Origin: Macrothele yani
Taxonomy: Eukaryota > Arthropoda > Arachnida > Araneae > Macrothelidae
NCBI GenBank assembly: GCA_039090855.1
Contig: CM077022.1
Coordinates: 73,060,971-73,124,970 of the forward strand
Direction of reading: 5' to 3'
DNA length: 64,000 nt
In this document: positions 55,459-64,000 of the stretch, in pieces
Position numbering within the stretch: position 1 is the first letter of the stretch
Layout of the letters: the number at the start of each line of letters is the position of its first letter
The notes under the pieces: generated by a model
The model's input: only the letters and a program-made list of their open reading frames with translations
The model's database searches: none
Told to the model about the DNA's origin: nothing
Made by a program: the position numbers and the translations under genes

Positions 55459-57632
55459 TACTAAAATGCCATTGCTATATGAGTACAGGTTAAATATCTT
55501 ACATAGTAGTAATGATTATTTTGATTTATTTAGGCTGATGGATTTGTGTAGAAACTTATAAGGATGCTGTCTGATGTTCAGATATCAGTGGTAGTTATGC
55601 ATCTAAATTTGTTTTTCAAAAATGTCCATGTAACGTGCTTGGTACATAAAATTGAAATGATTAATTATGATAAGCCTAATGAGTCAGCCTCATATAAAAG
55701 TGTCATTTATTATTAAAGCATTGGATATGTAAAAAAATCATCAACAACACATTCATACTAAGCTATGAATAACTGTTAGCCATTTTGCTTACACAGGCTG
55801 CTTCAGGCAGCAGATTCATTTACAGTGTCATTCAGACCTTAAGTGTATGTGTATCCATATTTAAATACCATTTCAACGCAAATGTGAATTTGTATTTATG
55901 TTGCATCGGTATAATATTTTGTCTCGTAGATGTCTTTGTAGCACCAAATTCAATTAGAAGATGAAGGTTGAGGTGTTTTACAATAATTCTTTTATATTCA
56001 TATGTCAGATATTATGAAAGACTATTGCCACAATCTTGTTTATTAGCCTAGCTAGTAGAAATCAACTTGGTAGATCTTTTACCTATTCACTATATTTGGC
56101 TCACATCCCTTAACCATTTGGTCTAATAGTAATCAGATTAATAGGCTAATGTGCTGTAAAAACATTTTGAAGTAAAACTTCAGTACAGATTTGAAGTAAA
56201 ACTTCAGTACAGATTCTATTCTGTAAAATTTCAAAACCCATTCCTGTTGGAGCATAGTTATAGACTAATAATATGATCAACAGAGTCAATTTAAAACTAA
56301 TGCAAAGTATGCATCAGGTTTAATAGATCAGTTTAACCTAAAAGCATCATTTTGAGTTGCAAGTTCAGTTATGGTTTAATGTATAAAATTTACCCAACTG
56401 TATTTTTTTTATACTTATATTATTAAATACTCTTAATTATTTAAGCCTAACTGTACTAATTACAGAAGATAGAATAATTTAATTATATCTGAAGGCATCA
56501 CTGTGAACTAAGAGTCCTATAAAAGTTCCATGCACAAAATGCAAAAGTTAAATGAAAATAATTAAAGGAAGGCTTTTTTTTTTTTTTGTTAATAATAGTG
56601 ACAAGAGAGATCAACAGCTTTCTTATTCAAGACTTTTCTTGCATACAGTTTCAGGAATGAAATTAATAGTAAGACTTTCAGCTAGACGTTATTATCTTTG
56701 CATCTCACTAAGAGTATGGTTATGATTCCAGAAATAGTATTCAGCATGATAAGACTAAGAAAAGTTTCATCATTATTGTGCTGTAATTTTATGCAATAAA
56801 AGACTTAACATGAAGTTTTTATTTCTATGGATCAGTTAAGATTCTTTGTGCAAAATTCTATTAAAATCTGTTCTTCCTAAACCAAATTATAGCTCCTACT
56901 AATTGTTGCTTAAATGATAAAATTTGGATTGGCAAGCCAGTGTAATTCTCCTGTACTTTGAACTTGAATTGTACTTTTGTGTGAAAAAAAAAATGTGCGT
57001 CTAAATTTAGAAATGAATTTTCTATCATGCACATGTATGTATTTCTTCAAGTATGAAGAGTGTTTGCCAACACTATGTGTGTGAGTGTTTATGTTACAAG
57101 CACACACATGAAATGTTGATCAAATGAATGGTAGAACTGACTATATTGAGTTCTCCTGTTCAAAAAGAACAACAACAACAAAAAAATGAATGGAATATTT
57201 TATGAATCAAAATGATGATTTCATTTTCAAAATGCCAGTAAAGGTACTAACTAATACCATTGTCTCAGCTACTTGGGTGCATACTTTGTTTTGTTCTCTA
57301 GTTGTCTTCAAATCTGTCAACATAGGGTTGCTGTCTTGTGCTGCCATCATTTGGCTCGATCCTGCCAAAATTTCTGAAGATTTAGACTGGACACATTTAA
57401 TTTGGCAGAATGTTGCAAGGAAGTTTTCCCAGATATTGTTAATTCTGATAGGGAGTCCTTGTTGCAAGCTTGATAACGGACCTTATTCACCTCACATTGC
57501 ATTGTAGGAAATATGTTCCATGGCTGTGAACCAGCAATGGTTTGCTTACATTCATTTTTCTATTGCTTAACAGGGAATGCATTTGCAGGGCTTCAGGAAA
57601 ATCACATTTTTCATATATTTATTAACAACATG
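55459..57632. other. AT-rich sequence, no gene
   Basis: A 23-bp tandem duplication (TGAAGTAAAACTTCAGTACA core, about 56167-56213) is present. An 87-codon minus-strand frame and a 105-codon plus-strand frame overlap at about 57.2-57.5 kb; I recognise neither. Confidence 0.45.
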
Positions 57633-57725
57633 CAGGGTGGCCAGATTAAGGGGGAGGCCTATAGGGGCTACAGCCTTGGGACTCACCATTACCAAGGGCC
57701 CAGGAGGTGTGCTTGAACAAATAAT

Positions 57726-57768
<43 letters not shown>

Positions 57769-58300
57769 TAAAATAGTTTTACTTTGTCTCATATGATTTC
57801 CACTTGGTCTGAAACAGAGGTTGGAAGATGAACAGATTTCAAGACAGTGACTCGCCAAGAGTAAAAATTTCATATTGCTGTGTACAGCGGGGTCGGCGAG
57901 ACAGTTTCAGCTTTTTCTCTACCATGCACCCACACCTCCCAATTGGCACTTGGAACCATTAATGGATGAAGTTCCCTGTGGCTTCACATTGCATAACAAA
58001 AACGATGCACCAAGAAAGGTATATGATGCTAATTCATTAGAAAATCCGAGACAAAATATAGGAATCTTAAGCTTTTAACTCTTGTTCTTATGAGAACAAT
58101 GGAAAATACAGTGACTTATTATGAAAACTCAGCAGAAAATGTATTAGTTTGAAGAATGCACTATGTATTAATCATCACACACATATTGCTACAGTTTCAT
58201 GTTTTAACAGACTTCATACTGATTCCGTCATAAGTTCTTTGGGGGCCCACTCAGATGTCTTAGCCTAGGGGCCAACTAAGGGCTTAATACGGCCTTGATG
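57633..58300. mobile_element. Possible hAT-like MITE
   Basis: CAGGGTGGCCAGATTAAG on the left and CATCAAGGCCGTATTAAG read inward from the right, followed by GGCCTATAGGGGC and GGCCCCTAGGC. Such CAGGGCCGG-ATTAAG-like ends occur in hAT elements. The would-be 8-bp duplication matches poorly (ACAACATG against ACATACCT), so the copy is old or the borders are off. Confidence 0.45.
57726..57766. repeat. GATA/GA microsatellite
   Basis: Four GATA units followed by about 13 GA units, within the possible MITE. Confidence 0.95.
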
Positions 58301-59250
58301 ACATACCTAACTTTTGCTCATCATATGATTGTGCTAACAAGTCCTTTCACCAAAATGTATAAAGGAAAAGTTAACTTTTCATAAGTTCCCTCTGAAAAGG
58401 CCAGAACTGGTAAAGGGATGGATGAATAATATGAAACGTGAAGATTTCCATACCAATGTGACCTATGCATTCTGCCCACAGTAACGACAAAGATTTTGAA
58501 TATTATGACACTATGAATCAAAGGCAGTTAAAACCTGGTAGTGTTCTTTCGAATTTTAATTTCCAAAGAAAATGGGAAAAGGAGAAAACTGATTGCATAT
58601 TTGGATTGGTAAGTTACGAATTAAGTTCCACATTCTTTTCCCAAAGAACAAAACATATGTATATTTTTCTTTTATTTAATATTGTGCATTCAGTTTATTT
58701 TGAAGTAGATTGCCTAGTGTGCGACAGTGGGAAGTTTTTAGTGTGTTTTTTTTTAACCCCAGTTTGTTTCCATATTTCGTATTTGCCTGGGCTTCTAAAT
58801 ATTTTGTTTCTGAAAAAAAAAAAAAAAAAAAAAAAAGTCCCTGGTTGATATCTCAGATGTTTTGCCAATGTCTGACAGTAAGAATGTGAAAATTTAATAT
58901 ACCATGTGTGAGAAATGCTTCATTAAAAATGTCACCATGACTAACGGCTATGATGTATTTCATCTCTTTGAAATAAACATTAAACACAAATTGTCTTGGT
59001 ATATTTTTGCAACCTTGATTAGATTTTTTAAGAAATTAATTTCTCCTTCTTCACCCTGTGGCTCTATTAATTCGTTGGCATACTCCAAGACATTAAAATT
59101 AAAAAAAAATGGCCAACAGTAAGCAGTAATCTAATAGTAACAACATTATGTTGATTTACAGAAATTCATTTCTGATGTCTCATGAATAAAGTCCATTTTT
59201 GGCCTTTTCCCTCTTCATTCCATGTTGTTACCACATTATATCACTTTGTA
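58301..59250. other. AT-rich spacer, no gene
   Basis: Contains a poly-A run (about 58815-58836). Nothing else supportable. Confidence 0.5.
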
Positions 59251-60451
59251 CATGGTCAAGTCACATTATTGTGACCACCAGCTAATATCCAGAGTAACCG
59301 TCATGTGCAGCGTGGACAGCAGCTAGACTGGCTGGGAGCGACTCAATACGGTGCTGGAAGGTGTTCACAGGTATGTGGAGCCATGCTGACTGCAGTGCAT
59401 CTGACAGCTGCTGGAGGAAGTGTGGTGGATGATCCATAGAGCGAACAACACGATCCAGGTGGTCCCACCGATGCTCAATTGGGTTTAAGTCTGGGGAATT
59501 AGGGGGCCAGAGAAATACTTTGAAGTCTTCATGCTCTTCCCACCACTTTCGGACATTTCTAGCTATGACACATTGCATTGTCATGCTGGAAGATCTCATC
59601 CGCCCCAGGGAAGACAATCAGCATGTATGGGTGTACTTGGTCTGAAAGGATGGATTCATAATGAATTCGGTCCATAGTGCCTTCCTCAGGTATGAGTGCA
59701 CCCAGAGAATGCCGCGAAAACATTTCCCAGACCATAACACTGCCCCCAGCAGCTTGTGTTCTTCCAGCAATGGTTGAAGAGTGTTTGTTCTCCGATGTTC
59801 CTTGCCTTATACACCAAAGTCCATCCGTTCAATGAAGCAGAAAATGTGACTCATCGGAGAAGGCAATCAGTGAAGGTCCAATTCTGATACTTCCGTGTAA
59901 ATGTAAGCCTTTTCTGCCAATGCACCTTCATTAGAATAGGTGCAGTGACCATCCATCTGCATCGAAGCCCCATACTCAGCAGGGTTCACTGAACTGTTGT
60001 TTTAGACACACGTCAGGTAGCCCCCTGGTTCATTCGGCCAGTGAGTTGATCCACTGTATCGTGTCAATTGGCGCTCATGCGCCTTTGCAGCCGATGTTCA
60101 TGTCTCACATCAATGGCACGCGGTGCTTCGCAGTTTCCACATCGCTTATTCGCAATAGTGCCATTTCTCCAATCACGATACACTTTAACCACAGCAGCAC
60201 GCGAACAGTTCACAAACTGCGCTGTTTCAGAAATACTGCCACCCTTGGCCCGAAAGCCGATAATCATCCCTTTTTCAAATCTGATAAATTGCTCCTTTTA
60301 TCCATGACAGCAACGAGTGATATGTTTTCAGAATGCCTACAGCACACCTTATATACCCCCAAGCCAGCTCATGAGACGTGTTTTCTTTCATTAACTACGC
60401 ACTGTTGTCGTAAAAAGTAGGAGGTGGTCACAACAATGTAACTCGACTGTG
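59251..60451 (-). mobile_element. Tc1-like DNA transposon, copy 2 (defective)
   Basis: Same family as the element at 10615-11807, 1201 bp, between TA dinucleotides (59249-59250, 60452-60453). Ends CATGGTCAAGTCACATTATT on the left and CACAGTCGAGTTACATTGTT read inward from the right; here the left repeat is complete. Confidence 0.93.
59281..60305 (-). pseudogene. Tc1-like transposase, broken (copy 2)
   Basis: Starts at the ATG at 60305 (MDKRSNLSDLKKG). It then has a one-base loss near 60270 not present in copy 1. Further on: the HTH GGSISETAQFVNCSRAAVVK, FSDESRF (first Asp), HDNAMCH (second Asp) and SPDLNPIEHRWDHLD (Glu). It shares with copy 1 the TGA after FLLH and the frameshift after HDNAMCHS. 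Confidence 0.85.
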
Positions 60452-60513
60452 TATATGTACCATGCTATTGTGTATTATTACTGTAACAACTAAAATGTAA
60501 TAAATGAAATGAA

Positions 60514-60992
60514 GAATATTCAAAGCAAACAGAATAAAAATTCTGAATTTGCTGGTAACTCTTACTGGTCATCCATGTAACACCTGTCAGAAAACTCGAA
60601 AATTTCATCTCCCTGGAGCAGGAATTGAACCTGCATCTCCCTATTTCTGTTTGAGTATGCTAACCAGGACAGTGAAGTTCCAAGCAACTGAGACTAAGCA
60701 AACTTAGCTTAGTTATCTGAACATCCTTGCTATGAGGAAGCGTGATGCTTTGACTAGCGAAAATCTGAGGATGTCCAGATTTCTAAGCTAAGTTTGTTTA
60801 GTCTCAGTTGCTTGGTACTTCGCTGTCCTGGGTTGTGTAATGGATTGCATACTTGAATAGAAATCGGGAGATGTGGGTTTGATTCCCGCTCCAGGGCGAT
60901 GAAATTTTCAAGTTTTCTGAGAGGTGTTATATGGATGCCCAAATAAGTGTTAGAAGCAAATTCAGAATTTAAATTGTTTGCTTTGAATATTC
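60514..60992. repeat. Inverted pair of tRNA-derived repeats
   Basis: Arms 60514-60727 and 60768-60992 are imperfect reverse complements with a 40-base loop. Each arm has a tRNA-like head. The right, plus-strand arm has GGGTTGTGTAATGGATTGCA and GGGTTTGATTCCC. The left, minus-strand arm has the shortened CTGGTTAGCATACT and AGGTTCAATTCC. Each arm then has GCTCCAGGG-GATGAAATTTT and CAAGTTTTCTGA. The loop holds AAGCGTGATGCTT followed by GACTAGCGAAA. The right arm runs on to about 61035 with GAATATTTCTTCC, also seen at 52.68 and 53.0 kb. Confidence 0.75.
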
Positions 60993-61299
60993 TATCGACT
61001 TCCCATGTATTATGAGGAATATTTCTTCCTTCATTGACCAGTTAGTACCTTTACTGTCATTTTGAAAATGAAATCATTTTGATTCATATTACATTACATG
61101 CATATTAAGATATCATTAGCAATTTTTGCTTCAATATTTTCTTATAAAAAGTGATTTTGTAGATTTTATTGTTCATTAATCATTTAATCATTTGCTGCCA
61201 TTGTGTGATTACAGGGTACCATGTTATGTGAGTTAATTTACTACGTTGTTAAGCATAGTGTTCACTTTGCATCACTGTCTGGTTTTACAATAAAAGTAA

Positions 61300-61545
61300 A
61301 AAGACAATAAAAAACAAATTTTGAAGATGTGAATCCATTTTATGGTGTAAATATGACATGGATGGTAAGTCAGCTGATATCTGAAAACTTGAAATTTTTT
61401 TCGTCCTGGAGCGGGAATTGAACCCACGTCTCTCGGATAGTGCCCTAGTATGCTAACCAATACACCACCCAGAACGACCAAGTTTCAAGTTGATTAATTT
61501 GAATATAACCATCACAGGATTCGCTAGTCGAAGCAACTGGCATTC
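61300..61545 (-). mobile_element. Second tRNA-derived repeat family, well-preserved copy
   Basis: On the minus strand, the head (about 61477-61404) folds like a tRNA on paper. Acceptor arms are TCGTTCT/AGGACGA, a D-arm region is GGTGTATTGGTTAGCATAC, and a T arm is GTGGGTTCAATTCCCGC. The anticodon stem has a mismatch and the loop lacks the usual T33. The same tail (TTTCAAGTTTTCAGATATC) follows as in other copies, so this is a repeat rather than a tRNA gene. Upstream on the same strand, GACTAGCGAATCC is shared with the loop of the inverted pair at 60.7 kb. Confidence 0.65.
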
Positions 61546-64000
61546 GTGTTTAGCGAATCTGGAGGAAAAGAAGATGCAACAAAAGATAAATTTCATTCAG
61601 AAATGATGTTGTTATTATTTCTATTAAAGAATAGCTGTGTGATAAATGTTGTATAAATCATTGTGTGATCTTCGGTTTTTTGCACTGAAGATGTTATGCA
61701 ATTGTTTATATTTTATGCAATTTTATCAGTAGCAAATGACATTAAAAGTGAGTTGATATCAGAAATTGCTATTTAATTGAAGTGTATCTAGGAGTTCTCT
61801 AGAGCTCTGAGCTAATCTGAATGTTTCTCTGTCTGTTTCGTCCTCTCTTTGTGTTTTTGTAATTGTTTTAACTGATTTAGACAAACATAATGATAGAGGT
61901 TATATCTAATACCAGCTTAAGCTAGTAAAACACTTGTACCTGAATCGCCATTCATCAATCTTAATGTAGTCGGAATTTTCAACAAAGCTTGTTTATTTGT
62001 AAGATAGAAGTACCAACATGCCTATTATGGTTATCACATAATAGGATTTCTTGTGATGTATTTTCCATTAGTCAGTTCTACTCTCTTGTTACCATTACAA
62101 CTTCACGGGTGTTCCTTTGGTGTCTCACTGTAGTTTAATGTTTTCCTCACATTATTTGTTGTGTATTGAATAGCATTTAGTCCTTTATTCATTCAATAAT
62201 GGAGCTAAGTTTTAACTACCTGCTATGTCACTGAAAAATGGTATGGATATTAATTGTTTAGTTTCCTGACATGGTTGATACAGTATTTAGTACTGCAGTT
62301 TCTTCAGCAACTGTTGTTTGTATGTAGAATTTAAAAACTTTAATTTGAAAAGAAATTAAAGTTTGTATTTAAAAGGTTTTATTTTTAGATTTTCTGATGA
62401 GTTTCTTATATGGTCGATAGTTGCTGAAACAATTATTGTTCTTATGTACAATGCTATGTCACTGTTTGACAGCACTTCAAGTATCATTGTTCTGTTATGG
62501 CATGATTTAGCATTAAAGTTTGTAGTTGGATAGGAATAGATTTTCTGATAAGAATAGTTAAACTATGATTTGTCAGGTTGTACAGGAGAAGGACTAACCA
62601 TATTAGGGGCTACAAGATCAGAGTAAAAGTAAGTCATTGTGTAAGGGACAGAAGAAATGTTCCAAATAGTGAATGTTCTGTGGTTTATTCTGTGATTATT
62701 GTACATTAATAAAAATAATATTGCTGTAGTGATATAATACAGACAAAAAATGCGGTATATTGTCATTATTTATCTTTCCGGTATAATAATGATTTGTCGT
62801 GATGGATCTTGCAAATATTTGTTATTTAGAATCACTCAGAAAGTGGGTGGTTCAGCTGGTAACCTAGTGCTTCTGGATGTTTAGTTTGCTGCAACCAACG
62901 GCTTCCAGTAGTAAAGGTAACATTCATATGTCTTATGTTACTTCCAGTTAAAGCTTGAAGTTTAACATCAGTACACCACCACTCCATTCAATCTCTTTTG
63001 TACAGCCCTGGCCTTACCTTGGTTGCTCTAGGCTAAAATTGACTTGGGGGAGGGAGTTAACCCTTAATCATAATTTTGACTGTAAAGCATGCTCGTTCAC
63101 AATCTTTAAAGTATCAATTTTCAGTCATGTTGGAGAAATATATTTTCCCCTTAATGACAGGAGTTAAAAATAATATCTTGAAGATGACAGCAGGTGAGAC
63201 AGATACAATCCTCTCGCTGAAGCAGGAGAATTTCTATGCAGTGGCGACTCTAGCCGCTTAGAACTGGGTGCTATTAAGAGGGCTAAGTGGTTGTGGGGGT
63301 GGTGGTGGGCACAAAATTATAATGTTTTCCCTAGTAAAAAAATTCAGGCGCATACAGTACGTAATATTTATTAAGTGTATGTAGTATGGGAACCATGGAT
63401 GCGAATCTTCATATCCTTTTAGAAGTTACTGTTTTTTCGTTCACAATTTTAGCTTTTGTACATTGTTTTTCTTTTTTCTTTTTTTTTTCTGTCATAAGGC
63501 TGTTTATGAACTTTAGTTTGTAACTTGACAAAGCATACCTATTTTTCTCTCACTCATCTTTTTGCACTATAATTACAAAAATGGTGTTTTTCTACTACTC
63601 TCTTAGGCATTCGCTCAGAGGACTCCGTCCATTTCCCAGAAAAACAAACACTAAATTTAACAAAAAATTCCTTTTATATAACAAAATTTCTGTGAATTCA
63701 AGAAATTCATGTATGTTTATCCAAGTTTTCTAAAATCTTAGATGGTTGTACCCACCATGTGTTCTAACTGCTTAAATATGGGGGCGCTCAAAGAAAAGTT
63801 GTCTTGCCTCTTTCTGAGCAGAAGTTGAATGGTCACTAGAAAGCATCCCTACTTGGATTATTTCCAAATGAAGAGAATAGATAATGCCAGACCATATTCT
63901 GCAATAAAACACCACTCTAAGCATAAACTTGAGCATATGAATGCATTCAGTGCTCATCTGAGGAGAAAGTTCAGTATGTGTCATGGACAAAAAGAAAACA
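61546..64000. other. AT-rich sequence, no gene
   Basis: No supported coding region. A CAGTGGCGACTCTAG stretch at about 63239 looks like a hAT-type terminus, but I found no partner. Short frames at 62.95-63.26 kb and 63.77-63.99 kb are unremarkable. Confidence 0.45.

Noticed and set aside
61404..61478. A functional tRNA gene on the minus strand
   Set aside because: Acceptor and T arms pair, but the anticodon arm is poor and the same flanking tail is found in several other copies, so it is a tRNA-derived repeat.
1..64000. Endogenous virus, CRISPR array, bacterial-type operon or rRNA
   Set aside because: No capsid, integrase or viral polymerase motifs, no regularly spaced repeats with unique spacers, and no rRNA-like stretch were seen.

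Overview
This window looks like a piece of an AT-rich animal nuclear genome, most likely an arthropod. A chelicerate such as a horseshoe crab is my best guess from the mix of transposon families, but nothing here proves it. There is no operon structure, no rRNA, no convincing single-copy tRNA gene, no CRISPR array and no viral gene that I can recognise. I found no host protein-coding exon with good support. The only host candidate is a weak terminal exon plus long 3' UTR at about 6.85-9.05 kb.

Almost everything identifiable is mobile DNA at different stages of decay. Layout: a nearly complete BED-finger hAT-type transposase gene broken by frameshifts (0.9-3.2 kb); an AT-rich stretch (3.2-10.6 kb); a Tc1-like element (10.6-11.8 kb); a decayed LINE 3' end (14.1-14.65 kb); a cluster of four tRNA-derived SINEs around a piggyBac-like MITE (15.9-18.5 kb); a hAT MITE (18.7-19.9 kb); a pogo/Tigger-like relic (20.6-21.5 kb); older SINEs (22.5-23.5 kb); a hAT MITE with a perfect 8-bp target duplication (23.9-24.5 kb); a short Helitron with both termini readable and a helicase remnant inside (26.3-27.3 kb); and mariner relics with a SINE inserted (28.7-30.4 kb).

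The most unusual part is 30.4-37.8 kb. Four large inverted repeats lie within about 5 kb. One is a nearly perfect palindrome of about 370-bp arms made of two head-to-head copies of a Penelope-like (GIY-YIG) retroelement 3' end, flanked by a 13-bp target duplication. Another is a 2-kb foldback-like composite inserted into a hAT MITE that was also hit by a DD36E Tc1/mariner-type element, so the insertions can be put in order.

Further on are another Tc1-like element (39.3-40.5 kb), an AT-rich stretch with microsatellites (40.5-44.2 kb), an RTE-like LINE fragment (44.2-45.5 kb), a multicopy pseudogene split by a pogo/Tigger element and a hAT fragment (45.9-50.5 kb), a nearly full-length Tc1-like element in one frame with two stops (54.0-55.5 kb), a second copy of the 10.6-kb Tc1-like element carrying the same disabling mutations (59.3-60.5 kb), and a second tRNA-derived repeat family that itself forms an inverted pair (60.5-61.5 kb). 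The genes do not work together as a pathway; the window records successive insertions, and every transposase or reverse transcriptase seen is disabled.
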